This document shows, piece after piece, positions 45,296 through 55,030 of a DNA stretch of 64,000 nucleotides. Numbering within the stretch: the stretch's first letter is position 1; every line of letters begins with the position of its first letter. A program made the position numbers and the translations under genes. This stretch comes from Amorphus orientalis (GTDB taxonomy: Bacteria; Pseudomonadota; Alphaproteobacteria; Rhizobiales; Amorphaceae): assembly GCF_030814015.1 (NCBI RefSeq), contig NZ_JAUSUL010000003.1, forward strand, positions 186,001-250,000, written 5' to 3'. The notes beneath the pieces are model-generated. The model saw only the letters and a list, made by a program, of their open reading frames with translations. It was not told the origin of the DNA and ran no database searches.

Positions 45296-45763
45296 TCAGG
45301 CCGGGGCGAAGCCGCCGGTCTGGCGGAGCGCCTCGCCGGCGACGAGCCCCACCGCGACTGCAAGGTTCAACGACCGAACGCCGTCGACCATCGGGATCCG
45401 GAGCCGGTGGTCGGCCGCCGCGTGCACCGCTTCCGGCGCGCCCGCCGATTCCCGACCGAACAGAAGCGTGTCGCCGTCCCGGAACCCGAAATCGACGTGC
45501 CGGGTCTCGGCGCGGGTGGTGAGCAGCAGCAGTCGGCCTCCGACATCGTGACGCGCTGCGACAAATTGGTCCCAGGAGGCATGACGCACGAGCCCGGCCC
45601 GCTCGATGTAGTCGAGCCCGGCCCGGGTGAGGGCCCGGTCCGTGAGCGAGAAGCCGGCGGGCTCGATCAGGTCGACCACAAAGCCGAGGCACGCCGCGGT
45701 CCGGAGGATGGTGCCGGTGTTCTGGGGAATATCGGGCTGGTAGAGCGCGACGCGGATCGGCAT
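45296..45763 (-). CDS. trmL: tRNA (cytidine/uridine-34 2'-O)-methyltransferase TrmL
   Basis: A 155-residue SPOUT methyltransferase that modifies the wobble base of tRNA-Leu. The family marks are VALYQPDIPQNTGTILRTAA, PAGFSLTDRALTRAGLDY, LLFGRESAGAP (the knot loop binding SAM) and IPMVDGVRSLNLAVAVG at the C terminus. The length is standard. It is divergent from petABC. Confidence 0.95.
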   Translation of the reverse strand: MPIRVALYQPDIPQNTGTILRTAACLGFVVDLIEPAGFSLTDRALTRAGLDYIERAGLVRHASWDQFVAARHDVGGRLLLLTTRAETRHVDFGFRDGDTLLFGRESAGAPEAVHAAADHRLRIPMVDGVRSLNLAVAVGLVAGEALRQTGGFAPA

Positions 45764-45804
45764 CGGACCTCAAGGGGAATGGCGTTTTCGGCGATCTCGC
45801 GCAC

Positions 45805-45824
45805 TTTGTCGGTTTTGCGACAAA
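45805..45824. promoter_or_regulatory. Inverted repeat upstream of petABC
   Basis: TTTGTCG (45805-45811) and CGACAAA (45818-45824) form a perfect 7-bp inverted repeat in the trmL-petA gap. The right half contains TGCGACA, which fits half of the RegA/PrrA redox-regulator consensus (YGCGRCR). Regulation of petABC by that system is known in Rhodobacter; here it is only a suggestion. Confidence 0.35.
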
Positions 45825-46016
45825 CCGTCCAATGCGTCGGCTCGACACTGGACATCCGCATGAAGGGGTGCAAAAACGCAAGCGGTTCTAAAAGAGCCGT
45901 TCGTGGGCTCGGGGCGGTGCCCCCTTCGACCGTCTCCCTGGCTGTCGAAAGTGCCAGACCGAGCTGGTCCCGCGAGAAACTGAGATCATCATTCTCGGCA
46001 TCTAGAGGAGCCGACC

Positions 46017-46577
46017 TTGGCGAGCATGGATTCGTCGGAGCCGAACCGCCGCGACTTTCTTTATCTGGCCACCGGAGCGTTTGGCGCGGTGGGCGTTGCC
46101 GCGGTTGCCTGGCCCTTCATCGATCAAATGAACCCGGACGCTGCCGCGCTCGCGCTGGCGACGACGGAAGTCAACGTGTCCTCGATGTCGCCCGGCCAAT
46201 CGATCACGGTCAGCTGGCGCGGCAAGCCCGTTTTCGTGCGCTATCGCACCGAGGAAGAGGTCAATGCGGCGAAGGAAACGCCGCTGTCCGACCTCAAGGA
46301 TCCGGTTGCGCGCAATGAGAACCTGCAGGGCGATGCTCCGGCAACGGACGAGAACCGCGGCGCTCCCGACAAGGAAGCCTGGCTGATCATGGTGGGCATC
46401 TGCACCCATCTGGGCTGCGTACCGATCGGCGAAGCAGGTTCGTTCAACGGCTGGTTCTGCCCCTGTCACGGCTCGGTCTACGACACCGCTGGCCGTATTC
46501 GCAGCGGTCCGGCCCCGACCAACCTGCCGATCCCGACCTACCAATTCACCGCCGACACCGTGATTCGGATCGGTTGA
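46017..46577 (+). CDS. petA: Cytochrome bc1 complex Rieske iron-sulfur subunit
   Basis: A 186-residue Rieske protein of the ubiquinol-cytochrome c reductase. The N terminus carries the RRDF motif of a Tat-type anchor followed by one helix ([18 protein letters not shown]). The [2Fe-2S] ligands are in CTHLGC and CPCHGS near residues 128-150. The start is TTG 46017: AGAGGAG lies 6 bases before it, whereas ATG 46026 would be too far. It is the first gene of petABC, 22 bases before petB. Confidence 0.97.
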   Translation: MASMDSSEPNRRDFLYLATGAFGAVGVAAVAWPFIDQMNPDAAALALATTEVNVSSMSPGQSITVSWRGKPVFVRYRTEEEVNAAKETPLSDLKDPVARNENLQGDAPATDENRGAPDKEAWLIMVGICTHLGCVPIGEAGSFNGWFCPCHGSVYDTAGRIRSGPAPTNLPIPTYQFTADTVIRIG

Positions 46578-46599
46578 CGGGCGTCAAGGGAAACTCGGA

Positions 46600-47877
46600 A
46601 TGTCCGGACACTCGACCTATCAGCCTCAGGGAAAGTTCGCGAAGTGGCTCGACTCGCGGCTCCCCATCCTCACCTTGATGAATGCGCAGGCGATCGACTT
46701 CCCGACGCCGCGCAATCTCAACTATTTCTGGACCTTCGGCGCCATCCTGATGATGATGCTGGTGGTGCAGATCCTCACCGGCGTCGTGCTGGCGATGCAC
46801 TATGTCGCAGACACGCAGCTCGCGTTCGCATCGGTCGAGAAGATCATGCGCGACGTGAACTTCGGCTGGCTGCTGCGCTACATGCACGCCAACGGCGCAT
46901 CGATGTTCTTCATCGCCGTCTACATCCACATTTTCCGCGGCCTCTACTACGGCTCCTACAAGGCGCCCCGCGAGATCCTCTGGATGCTCGGCGTGGTCAT
47001 CTTCCTTCTGATGATGGCGACCGCCTTCATGGGCTACGTGCTGCCCTGGGGCCAGATGTCCTTCTGGGGCGCGACGGTGATCACCAACCTGTTCTCGGCG
47101 ATCCCGCTGGTGGGTGAATCGATCGTGCAGTGGCTGTGGGGCGGGTTCTCCGTCGCCAACCCGACGCTGAACCGGTTCTTCGCCCTCCACTACCTGCTGC
47201 CCTTCATGATCCTCGGCGTCGTGATCCTCCACATCTGGGCGCTGCACGTCCCGGGCAACAACAATCCGACCGGCGTGTCCGTGAAGTCGGGGCAGGACAC
47301 GGTTCCGTTCCACCCCTACATCACCGTCAAGGACATGTTCGCGATGGTGGTGTTCTGCATCTTCTTCGCGTGGTTCCTGTTCTACATCCCGAACTATCTG
47401 GGTCACGCGGACAACTACATCGAGGCCAACCCGCTGGTGACCCCGGCGCACATCGTTCCGGAATGGTACTTCCTGCCGTTCTACGCGATCCTGCGCGCCG
47501 TGCCGTCCAAGCTCGGCGGCGTGATCGCCATGTTCGGCGCGATCGCCATCCTGTTCGTGCTGCCCTGGCTCGACACCTCCAAGGTCCGGTCCGGCGCCTT
47601 CCGGCCGATGTTCCGTCCGTTCTTCTGGGTCTTCGTTCTCGTGTGCATCCTGCTGGGCTGGCTCGGTGCCCAGCCGGCCGAGGGCATCTACGTGATCCTG
47701 GCCCGGATCGGAATGGCCTACTACTTCGCCTACTTCATCATCATCCTGCCCTTGCTCGGGATGGTGGAGCGGACCACGCCGCTGCCTGCCTCGATCTCCG
47801 AATCGGTCCTGGGCAAGCAGGGTGGCGGCAGTGCCCACCCCGCCGGCTCGACGGCGGCGCCTGCGGACAAAGGGTGA
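46600..47877 (+). CDS. petB: Cytochrome bc1 complex cytochrome b
   Basis: A 425-residue, eight-helix membrane protein holding the two b hemes and the quinol sites. Key segments are [35 protein letters not shown] (heme His pair), [17 protein letters not shown] and [14 protein letters not shown] (the PEWY motif of the Qo site). It ends with a Ser/Ala-rich tail. Its stop is 7 bases before the cytochrome c1 start. Confidence 0.98.
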   Translation: MSGHSTYQPQGKFAKWLDSRLPILTLMNAQAIDFPTPRNLNYFWTFGAILMMMLVVQILTGVVLAMHYVADTQLAFASVEKIMRDVNFGWLLRYMHANGASMFFIAVYIHIFRGLYYGSYKAPREILWMLGVVIFLLMMATAFMGYVLPWGQMSFWGATVITNLFSAIPLVGESIVQWLWGGFSVANPTLNRFFALHYLLPFMILGVVILHIWALHVPGNNNPTGVSVKSGQDTVPFHPYITVKDMFAMVVFCIFFAWFLFYIPNYLGHADNYIEANPLVTPAHIVPEWYFLPFYAILRAVPSKLGGVIAMFGAIAILFVLPWLDTSKVRSGAFRPMFRPFFWVFVLVCILLGWLGAQPAEGIYVILARIGMAYYFAYFIIILPLLGMVERTTPLPASISESVLGKQGGGSAHPAGSTAAPADKG

Positions 47878-47884
47878 GCCGGAT

Positions 47885-48748
47885 ATGCTTTTGACACGGA
47901 AGAAGAAAATGAGTCTCCGGTCCGCCGCATTCCTCGCCGCCGGCCTTCTCGGTGCGGTCCTCACCGCACCGACGGCCATGGCCGCCGGAGAGGCACCGCA
48001 CATCCCGAAGGAGCGCTGGTCGTTCTCCGGTCCCTTCGGACAGTACGATCCGGCCCAGCTCCAGCGCGGCTTCAAGATCTACCAGCAGTCGTGCTCGGCC
48101 TGCCATTCGCTGCAGTACGTGGCCATCCGCACCCTCGGCGCGGCGACCGGCCCCGACTTCCCGGAGGCGGCCGTCCGGGAGATTGCCGCCGGCTATCAGG
48201 TCGAGGACGGCCCGAACGACGACGGCGAGATGTTCATGCGGCCCGCCCGGCCGTCCGACCACTTCCCGCCGCCGTTTCCCAACGAGGAAACGGCCCGGCT
48301 CGCCAATGGCGGCGCCTATCCGCCCGACCTGTCTCTGATCGCGAAGGCGCGTGCGGCCCATGCCGGCTTCCCGTGGTTCGTGTTCGACGCCTTCACCCAG
48401 TATCAGGAGGCCGGTCCGGACTACGTCCACGCCCTTCTGACCCACTACGAAGAGGCGCCGGAAGACGTCGAGCTGGCACCGGGCATGTACTACAACACGG
48501 CCTTCCTCGCCGGTAACCAGATCGCCATGCCGCCGCCGCTGTCGGACGGGCAGATCGAGTACACCGACGGCACGCCGGAGACCGTCGACCAGTACGCGCG
48601 CGACGTCGCAGCATTCCTGATGTGGACTGCCGAGCCGAAGCTGGAAGAGCGCAAGCAGATCGGCTTCCGGGTGATGCTGTTCCTGGTGGTCTTCGCCGCC
48701 CTGCTCTACTTCACCAAACGCAAGATCTGGAGCAACGTCGCCCACTGA
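47885..48748 (+). CDS. petC: Cytochrome bc1 complex cytochrome c1
   Basis: A 287-residue c1 subunit with a signal peptide (LRSAAFLAAGLLGAVLTAPTA, shown in part). The heme motif CSACH lies in YQQSCSACHSLQYVAIRTL. MYYNTAFLAGNQIAMPPPL holds the axial Met region, and a C-terminal helix (FRVMLFLVVFAALLYFT) anchors it in the membrane. ATG 47885 is preferred because AAAGGGTGAG lies upstream and it gives a correct signal. A strong terminator follows. Confidence 0.97.
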   Translation: MLLTRKKKMSLRSAAFLAAGLLGAVLTAPTAMAAGEAPHIPKERWSFSGPFGQYDPAQLQRGFKIYQQSCSACHSLQYVAIRTLGAATGPDFPEAAVREIAAGYQVEDGPNDDGEMFMRPARPSDHFPPPFPNEETARLANGGAYPPDLSLIAKARAAHAGFPWFVFDAFTQYQEAGPDYVHALLTHYEEAPEDVELAPGMYYNTAFLAGNQIAMPPPLSDGQIEYTDGTPETVDQYARDVAAFLMWTAEPKLEERKQIGFRVMLFLVVFAALLYFTKRKIWSNVAH

Positions 48749-48778
48749 CGACGCCACTCCAAAGCCTCCCCGACACGA

Positions 48779-48809
48779 CGCGCCCGAACCCGGTTCGGGC
48801 GCGTTTTTT
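48779..48809 (+). terminator. Intrinsic terminator of petABC
   Basis: CGCGCCCGAAC (48779-48789) and GTTCGGGCGCG (48793-48803) form an 11-bp stem with a 3-base loop, followed by six T. It lies 30 bases after the petC stop and is a textbook rho-independent terminator. Confidence 0.95.
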
Positions 48810-49043
48810 GTTGCCGCACCCCGACGGTGAACCATTGTGCCGGTCGTCCGCAGGCCGGGTCCGGGAACAGGCTCCCGAGACCGCTGGATTCCGTAGATAT
48901 TTGAGAAAATTATCGATTTCCTTCCCCGACCTTCCTGCGTAATATGCACAATGATGCACTTTCCGGGCGGTGCCCCGGAAAGCCAGCCGCTCCGCCCAAG
49001 CATGCGGAACGTCAAGAAGAAATCGGATCTCGGGAGGATCTCT

Positions 49044-50000
49044 ATGAAGCGGGTATTGGTTTGTGCGGCCCTCATGGCCGGCACCGCGCTCTCGGCCCAT
49101 GCCGAGGAAGTGACGCTGCGCGGCGCGAGCGCGTTCGCCTCGGGCACCACGTTCGACCGGCCCTTCCAGGCGTTCGTCGAGTGGATCAACGAGAACGGCG
49201 AAGGCGTCCTGCAGATCAACGTGGTCGGCGGCCCCGAAGCCGTTCCGCCATTCGAGGTGGGCAATGCCGTGTCCTCGGGTGTCATCGACATCGCCAACGT
49301 GACCGCCGCGTTCTACACCAATCTCCTGCCGGAGGGCGACGCGCTCAAGCTGGCCACGAACACCATCCAGGACCAGCGCGAGAACGGCTGCTACGAGTTG
49401 GTCGACCAGCTTCATCAGGAAGCGATGAACGTCAAATATCTCGGCCGGACCGGCGACGGCATCCCGTTCCATCTCTACCTGACCAAGCCGATCGACTCCG
49501 CCGATCTGAGCGGCCTCACGATCCGCACCACACCGGTCTATCAGGCGATGTTCGAATCGCTCGGCGGCAATCTGGTCCGCACGGCGCCGGGCGAGGTCTA
49601 TACCGCGCTCGAGCGCGGCACGATCGATGGCTACGGCTGGCCGGCCCAGGGCGTGCTCGATCTCGGCTGGGATGAGCAGACCAAATACCGCGTCGATCCG
49701 GGCTTCTATCAGGTCGATGTGGACCTGATCATGAACCTCGACACCTGGAACGAACTCGGCGAGGAGCAGAAGTACCTGCTCCAGCGCGGCATCAAGTGGA
49801 TCGAAACCCGGAATGCCGAAAACGAGCAGATCAACGCCGAGGAGCGCGAGAAGCAGGCTCAGGCTGGTATCGAGACCATCACCCTGGAAGGCGAAGAGCG
49901 CGAAAAGTGGCTGACCGCCGCCCAGGAAGAGGGTTGGGCCGCCATCGAGAAGATTGATGCGGAAAACGCGGAGAAGCTGCGCGCCTGCCTCACCGACTAG
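49044..50000 (+). CDS. dctP: TRAP transporter substrate-binding protein (DctP family)
   Basis: A 318-residue periplasmic binding protein. The signal peptide is MKRVLVCAALMAGTALSAHA, and ATG 49044 follows GGGAGGATCTCT. GLTIRTTPVYQAMFESLGGN, with the Arg used to bind carboxylates, and GYGWPAQGVLDLGW are DctP features. Two permease genes follow at once. The ligand is probably a carboxylate, but the identity is not readable. The 295 bases before it contain the petC terminator and an AT-rich promoter-like part (48900-48950). Confidence 0.9.
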   Translation: MKRVLVCAALMAGTALSAHAEEVTLRGASAFASGTTFDRPFQAFVEWINENGEGVLQINVVGGPEAVPPFEVGNAVSSGVIDIANVTAAFYTNLLPEGDALKLATNTIQDQRENGCYELVDQLHQEAMNVKYLGRTGDGIPFHLYLTKPIDSADLSGLTIRTTPVYQAMFESLGGNLVRTAPGEVYTALERGTIDGYGWPAQGVLDLGWDEQTKYRVDPGFYQVDVDLIMNLDTWNELGEEQKYLLQRGIKWIETRNAENEQINAEEREKQAQAGIETITLEGEEREKWLTAAQEEGWAAIEKIDAENAEKLRACLTD

Positions 50001-50108
50001 GCATCGCACCAGCGCCTCCCGTCATCTGGCACCGGAGCCTGTCCGCATCGCGCACGAGCGGGCGGGCTCCGGAGTTTCCGCGACACGGCCCGTTCACAGG
50101 GCGCGACC

Positions 50109-50651
50109 GTGTACCCCCTCACAACCCCTGACCTTCTGTCCAACTTCATGCGACTGTTTTCGAGCGTCTTCGACAAGGTGATCACCGCGCTCGCCTATCT
50201 GGCGGGCGCGATCTTTTCGGCGATCGCGCTGGCGATCGCGGTGAACGTCGTCCTGCGCGCCGCCGACGCGCCCCAGGTCCGCGGCCTCGTCGACCTGATC
50301 GAGGCGGGTATGGTCGCGGCGACCTTCCTGGCGGCGCCCTGGGTTCTGAACCGGAACGCCCACGTCACCGTCGACATTCTGTCCTCCCAGTTGCCCCTGG
50401 AGAGCCGCCGCGTGCTTGCGCGGGCGGTGGCCCTTCTGGGCATGGCGCTCTGCGCCGTCTTCTTCTGGAGCGCGCTGCAGGCGGTGCTGATCAGCTACGA
50501 CCGCGGCTCGATGGTGCGGGGCATTCTCGTCTATCCGGAATGGTGGCCCCTGATGGCGCCGACGATTTCGGCCGCGCTCCTGTCGCTGGAGTTCGCACGG
50601 CGCGCCGTCAGCGGAACAACCGCGGCCGAGCGGCAGGCAAGCGGGCTCTAG
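50109..50651 (+). CDS. dctQ: TRAP transporter small permease (DctQ family)
   Basis: A 180-residue membrane protein with four hydrophobic helices (for example VITALAYLAGAIFSAIALAI and VALLGMALCAVFFWSAL). The DctQ pattern GLVDLIEAGMVAATFLAAPWVL is present. The start is GTG 50109; ATG 50148 is possible, but lacks a ribosome-binding site. Three bases separate its stop from the large-permease gene. It works with DctP and DctM in sodium-coupled uptake. Confidence 0.88.
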   Translation: MYPLTTPDLLSNFMRLFSSVFDKVITALAYLAGAIFSAIALAIAVNVVLRAADAPQVRGLVDLIEAGMVAATFLAAPWVLNRNAHVTVDILSSQLPLESRRVLARAVALLGMALCAVFFWSALQAVLISYDRGSMVRGILVYPEWWPLMAPTISAALLSLEFARRAVSGTTAAERQASGL

Positions 50652-50654
50652 GCG

Positions 50655-51971
50655 ATGGATTGGTCCACCACACTCGTTCTGATGCTGGGCAGCCTCGTCG
50701 CGCTGCTGGCCATCGGACTGCCGGTCGCCTTCGCCTTCATCGCGGTGAACATTGCCGGCGCCTATTTCATCCTCGGCGGCGAGAACGGTCTGGTCCAGAT
50801 GGCGCGCAACGCGACCCAGTCCGTCTCGACCTTCTCGCTCGCGCCCATCCCGCTCTTCATCCTGATGGGGGAGATCCTGTTCCAGACCAGGGTCGCCCAC
50901 CGGGCGATTGACGCCATCGAACGGGTCGTCACGCGCGTGCCCGGCCGGCTTTCGGTGGTCACCGTCTTCGGCGGCACCATCTTCGCCGCGCTCTCCGGCT
51001 CCACGATCGCCAACACCGCGATGCTGGGCTCGACGCTGCTGCCGTCGATGCTCAAGCGCGGCTACCATCCGACGCTGGCGATGGGGCCGATCATGGCGTC
51101 GGGCGCTATCGCGATGCTGATCCCGCCGTCGGCGCTCGCGGTGCTGCTCGGTTCCCTCGCCGGCATCTCCATCGCAGGCCTTCTGGTGGCCGGCATCCTG
51201 CCCGCCATCATCCTGTCCGCCCTGGCCGTCCTGTTCATCGTCGGCCTGGCGACCCTGCGACCGAACCTCGCGCCGCGGGACGATGCCCCGTCCATGGGCC
51301 TGCGCGAACGCTGGACGCCGTTCGCCATCTACGTCCTGCCGCTCTCCGGCATCTTCATCGTCGTCATCGGCAGCCTCCTGACCGGTCTCGCCACCCCGAC
51401 CGAGTCCGCCGCACTCGGCTGCATCGCCGCGATCGTCGCCGGACTGGCCTACCGCTCCATGAGCGCCGGCGCCCTCGTCACCGCCGTGATGGAGACCGTC
51501 AAGCTGTCCGTGATGATCCTGTTCATCATCGCGGCCAGCCAGACCTTCAGCCAGATCCTGTCTTTCTCCGGCGCCACGGGCGGCCTGATCCGGATGATCG
51601 AAGGGCTGGACCTCTCCGCCCTTTACATCCTGATCGGGATGATCCTGATCCTTCTGTTCCTGGGCTGTTTCGTCGACCAGATCAGCATGCTGATGGTGAC
51701 GATCCCGGTCTTCATCCCGCTTGCCCGCTCCGTCGGCATCGACGAGCTGGTGCTCGGCGTCGTCTATCTGCTGACCATGGAGATCGCGCTTCTGACGCCG
51801 CCGTTCGGGCTGCTCCTGTTCGTCATGCAAGGCGTCTCGCCGCCGGAAATCCGCATGCGCCAGATCTACGCCGCGGTGACGCCGTTCCTGATCATCAAGC
51901 TGATCGTGCTGGCGCTGGTCGTCGCGATCCCGGCGCTCGGCACCTGGCTGCCCGGCCAGCTCGGGCGGTGA
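50655..51971 (+). CDS. dctM: TRAP transporter large permease (DctM family)
   Basis: A 438-residue permease with about twelve hydrophobic segments. Family signatures are APIPLFILMGEILFQT, GGTIFAALSGSTIANTAMLG, IPPSALAVLLGSLAGIS and TPPFGLLLFVMQGVS. It forms the ion-coupled channel with the small permease. A P/C array occupies the gap to the convergent membrane-protein gene. Confidence 0.95.
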   Translation: MDWSTTLVLMLGSLVALLAIGLPVAFAFIAVNIAGAYFILGGENGLVQMARNATQSVSTFSLAPIPLFILMGEILFQTRVAHRAIDAIERVVTRVPGRLSVVTVFGGTIFAALSGSTIANTAMLGSTLLPSMLKRGYHPTLAMGPIMASGAIAMLIPPSALAVLLGSLAGISIAGLLVAGILPAIILSALAVLFIVGLATLRPNLAPRDDAPSMGLRERWTPFAIYVLPLSGIFIVVIGSLLTGLATPTESAALGCIAAIVAGLAYRSMSAGALVTAVMETVKLSVMILFIIAASQTFSQILSFSGATGGLIRMIEGLDLSALYILIGMILILLFLGCFVDQISMLMVTIPVFIPLARSVGIDELVLGVVYLLTMEIALLTPPFGLLLFVMQGVSPPEIRMRQIYAAVTPFLIIKLIVLALVVAIPALGTWLPGQLGR

Positions 51972-51973
51972 GC

Positions 51974-52237
51974 CCCGACGGAGACCCGGTTCCCACTTTC
52001 CTGGGATCGGCCTTTTTCTTCGCAAATCCCAGACGGAAAACCGGTTCCCACTTTTCCTGGGATTTGCTTGCCAGCGCGCGACGGCGCGCCGGCCGGTCAA
52101 GAGGCGAGAACCGAAGCGACCGGGACGAAAGATCCGCCGCCCCAGCGCAGCCATGAGCGCCGAGAATTGGCATGAGCGCTGTTTTTTGAACGCAAATCCC
52201 GGACGGAAAACCGGTTCCCACTTTTCCTGGGATTTGC
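51974..52237 (-). repeat. P/C repeat array between dctM and a membrane-protein gene
   Basis: Three P copies (51974-52012 degenerate; 52022-52067 and 52192-52237 with perfect ends) and one C module (52070-52185) fill the 267-base gap. All read in the sense of the minus-strand gene, and the last P ends one base before that gene's stop codon (52239). Confidence 0.9.
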
Positions 52238-52238
52238 G

Positions 52239-52835
52239 TCAGAACCCGGCCATCCGGTTGACGCTCTCGCCGATCACCAGGCTCAGGAGCAGGTCCAGCA
52301 CCACGATGCCGATGGTCGGCGCAATCGCCAGTTCGAGCGCGATCCGCGTGATCAGGTACTGGTAGCGGACGACCACGACGATCACGATCAGGAACAGGAT
52401 TGCCGCGAACTCCTGGCCGACCAGCCCGGACGCGAACAGGATCGCCGGAAGCACCGACAAGGACAGCGAAATCGGGCTCGCCCAGTTCCGAGCCACGACA
52501 AAGGGGATGTAGCGGGGGCCGAAACCGAGGGGACGCGCCAGGATCACCAGCACCACCGGCAGCGCGATCCAGTCGATGGCAAGCCCGAGCATCTTCCAGG
52601 CGAAGAACCAGCCCATCGGGAAGGCCTCCACCGAGGCGGCACCCCCGACCTGAAGAAGGCGCGCCTCGGCCAGCACCGAGATCGCATAGGGCGGCAGCAG
52701 CAGGAAGATCGCGCCGAAGGAGCGGAAGAAGCCGTCGATCGAGACGTCGAAGGCCTGCATGCCTTCGCGGCGGTTGAGAAACAGCGCCCACGCCCCGCCG
52801 AGCGAGCGGCCGATTTCCTCCCGCGTGGGTATCAT
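52239..52835 (-). CDS. Membrane protein of unknown function
   Basis: A 198-residue protein not recognised as a named family. About five hydrophobic segments are visible (AIFLLLPPYAISVLAEA, WIALPVVLVILARPLGFGP, LSVLPAILFASGL, FAAILFLIVIVVVVRY and APTIGIVVLDLLLSLVIG). The N terminus is soluble (MIPTREEIGRSLGGAWALF). Its ATG overlaps the dapE stop by four bases, so it is translationally coupled to dapE and part of the same operon; a link to lysine synthesis is not implied. Confidence 0.75.
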   Translation of the reverse strand: MIPTREEIGRSLGGAWALFLNRREGMQAFDVSIDGFFRSFGAIFLLLPPYAISVLAEARLLQVGGAASVEAFPMGWFFAWKMLGLAIDWIALPVVLVILARPLGFGPRYIPFVVARNWASPISLSLSVLPAILFASGLVGQEFAAILFLIVIVVVVRYQYLITRIALELAIAPTIGIVVLDLLLSLVIGESVNRMAGF

Positions 52836-54043
52836 GTGCCGGCCGCGCCGCCGCCCCCGGCCAGAACCAGGGACGTGAAGCGCCCGTAGATCTCCGTGAG
52901 CCCCTCAAGGTCGGCGAGAGGAACCCGCTCGTCGATCTGATGCATCGTGTCGCCGACGAGGCCGAACTCGACCACGGGGCAGTAGGCGCGCACATAGCGG
53001 GCATCGGACGTGCCGCCGGACGTGGAGAGCTCCGGCCGCGCGCCGACTACCTGGCTGATCGCCTCGCTCATGGCATCGGCGAGGGCACCGCTTTCGGTGA
53101 CGAAGGGTTCGGACGGCCGCTCCCACTCCACCTGGGTCGAGATCCCGTCCGGCGTGGCATCCTCGATCCGGCGCAGCAGCTCCGCCTTCAGCGTGTCCGA
53201 GGACCAAATCGTGTTGAAGCGCACGTTGAAACGGATCTCGCAGGCGCCGGGAATGACATTGAACGCACTGTTGTCGGTGTCGATGGAAACCAGCTCGAGG
53301 TTGGACGGCTGGAAGTCGGACGTTCCCTCGTCGAGCGGATCCTCGGCGAGGGTCCGGGCGATCGGCGCGACGGCGGCCATCGGATTGAGGGCCCGGTGGG
53401 GATAGGCCGCATGGCCCTGACGCCCCTGGACCCGGATCGTGCCGGACAGCGACCCGCGGCGGCCGATCTTGGCCATGTCGCCCAGCCGGGCGACGCAGGT
53501 GGGTTCGCCCACGAGCGCGCCATCGAAGGCGAAGCCCTTGTCGGCGCACCAGGCGAGCGCCTTCTGGGTGCCGTTGATACCCGGGCCTTCCTCGTCTCCG
53601 GTGATCACGAGGGTGATCGTTCCCACGGGAAGCCGGTCCGCCGCCTTGAGCCGTGCAATCGCGGCGACGAAGGCGGCCACACCGCCCTTCATGTCGACGG
53701 CACCGCGGCCATAAAGAAAGCCGTCGTCGATCTCTCCGGAAAACGGCGGATGGCGCCAGGTCCGGCTGTCGCCGGGGGGAACCACGTCGGTGTGGCCGGC
53801 GAACAGCAGATGCGGAGCGCCGGTGCCGAGACTGGCGACCAGATTGTCGACCTCCGCCGTTCCCGGCTCGCTGAACGTCAGGCGCGTGACCGAGAAGCCC
53901 AGCCGGTCCAGCACGCGTTCCAGCAGATCCAGCGCGCCGCCTTCCTCCGGAGTAACGCTCGGGCAGGCGATGAGGGCGCGCGCGACCGCCACCGGATCGC
54001 AGACGTCCAGGCGGTCCTCGGTTTCGGCGGAGGGGGTGCTCAT
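52832..54043 (-). CDS. dapE: Succinyl-diaminopimelate desuccinylase
   Basis: A 403-residue M20-family zinc hydrolase in the lysine/diaminopimelate pathway. The first zinc ligand motif is FAGHTDVVPPGD, the second YGRGAVDMKGGVAAF, and the catalytic base region TGDEEGPGINGT. The dimerisation lid lies at VQGRQGHAAYPHRALNPM, and TSGGTSDARYV closes the site. ATG 54043 follows GAGGACGCTTTG. It runs in the dapD-to-dapE direction with two DUF805 genes between. Confidence 0.97.
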   Translation of the reverse strand: MSTPSAETEDRLDVCDPVAVARALIACPSVTPEEGGALDLLERVLDRLGFSVTRLTFSEPGTAEVDNLVASLGTGAPHLLFAGHTDVVPPGDSRTWRHPPFSGEIDDGFLYGRGAVDMKGGVAAFVAAIARLKAADRLPVGTITLVITGDEEGPGINGTQKALAWCADKGFAFDGALVGEPTCVARLGDMAKIGRRGSLSGTIRVQGRQGHAAYPHRALNPMAAVAPIARTLAEDPLDEGTSDFQPSNLELVSIDTDNSAFNVIPGACEIRFNVRFNTIWSSDTLKAELLRRIEDATPDGISTQVEWERPSEPFVTESGALADAMSEAISQVVGARPELSTSGGTSDARYVRAYCPVVEFGLVGDTMHQIDERVPLADLEGLTEIYGRFTSLVLAGGGGAAGT

Positions 54044-54053
54044 CAAAGCGTCC

Positions 54054-54440
54054 TCACGGCTTGCGCGTATTGGGTGCCGGGCCGAACGCGTTCGGCCCCT
54101 TCTCACCCGGAAGCAGGCCGAGCACGATGAACACGACGAGGTTCAGAAGCGGGACGAAGAGGAGCGCGGCGAACCAGCCCGAGAGCCCCCGGTCATGGAG
54201 ACGCTTGACCACCAGCGCGAGCTCGCTCCACAGCGCAACGCACAGGATCACGAGAAAGCCGGCATCCATCATGACCTGCTCGTCGCCCTGCGGGCGATAG
54301 GGCGTCAGCGCGATGCTCGCCAGCAGCGACACCAGGAGAAAGCCCAGCCAGTAGGGTTCGCGCGAAATGCGCCCGTCGAAACCGAAGACGACCCAAATCA
54401 CGTTCGAGATCTTCGTCTGGGATTGGCGGACCTGGTTCAT
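54054..54440 (-). CDS. DUF805 family membrane protein
   Basis: A 128-residue membrane protein with the DUF805 marks GRISREPYWLGFLLV near the start and VKRLHDRGLSGWFA in the second half, plus a final hydrophobic helix (LFVPLLNLVVFIVLGLLPG). ATG 54440 follows CGGGAGTG. It ends 10 bases before the dapE start and so belongs to the dap operon. The function of DUF805 is not established. Confidence 0.88.
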   Translation of the reverse strand: MNQVRQSQTKISNVIWVVFGFDGRISREPYWLGFLLVSLLASIALTPYRPQGDEQVMMDAGFLVILCVALWSELALVVKRLHDRGLSGWFAALLFVPLLNLVVFIVLGLLPGEKGPNAFGPAPNTRKP

Positions 54441-54501
54441 TGCACTCCCGTGGCGTCGTGTGTCTCGGTCCGGCCGCGAACGCCGTCGGAGCCGACCGTT
54501 G

Positions 54502-54996
54502 TCATTCCCCCCAAGCCCCCGGGCCGTCCCGTGGCTCTTCGCCCTGCCCCTTGCCGGACCGATCCCGCCTGCCCGGCCAGAGGCCCCCGGCAACGACGAG
54601 AAGACCGACAAGAGCGCCCGCAGCGGCAGCGACCGCAAGCCGGGGCGGGGTCAGCACGCCACAGGCCCCGAGCGCATCGAGTTTCAGCGCCACCGGCGCA
54701 GCCAGTGCGGCGAGTGCCGGCAGGATGGCGAGCCAGTCCGGCCATCCCATGTCGGACAGCCGCTTGGCCCCGACTGCAACGAGCATAACTGCGCCCAGAA
54801 GCGCAAGCACGGCCAGTGCGGCGAAATAGACCTGCCCCATGTGATCGGCCAGGTCCATGGCGCAGAAGGCACCTTGGGGAACCCGGAAGATCACCGCGAC
54901 GGCGCCCCCGTAGATCGCGATCAGGGCAATGCCGCCCCAGAACGCGCCTCGGCCGATGCGTCCGGATCCCGACAGAAGCAGGCGCTCGAGAGTCAC
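54502..54996 (-). CDS. DUF805-like membrane protein
   Basis: A 164-residue membrane protein carrying GRIGRGAFWGGIALIAIYGG and AKRLSDMGWPDWLAILPAL, the two DUF805 landmarks, with four hydrophobic segments. It is longer and more divergent than the neighbouring copy, and its C terminus is charged (GRRDRSGKGQGEE). The two are probably an ancient tandem pair within the dap operon. The function is unknown. Confidence 0.8.
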   Translation of the reverse strand: MTLERLLLSGSGRIGRGAFWGGIALIAIYGGAVAVIFRVPQGAFCAMDLADHMGQVYFAALAVLALLGAVMLVAVGAKRLSDMGWPDWLAILPALAALAAPVALKLDALGACGVLTPPRLAVAAAAGALVGLLVVAGGLWPGRRDRSGKGQGEEPRDGPGAWGE

Positions 54997-55030
54997 GGAT
55001 GCGGGTCTCCGGCTGGGGTTTGCGCCTGCG

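Noticed and set aside
50094-52154. A 686-codon minus-strand frame across the TRAP permeases
   Set aside because: It is a charged, repetitive translation antisense to dctQ and dctM; no family likeness.
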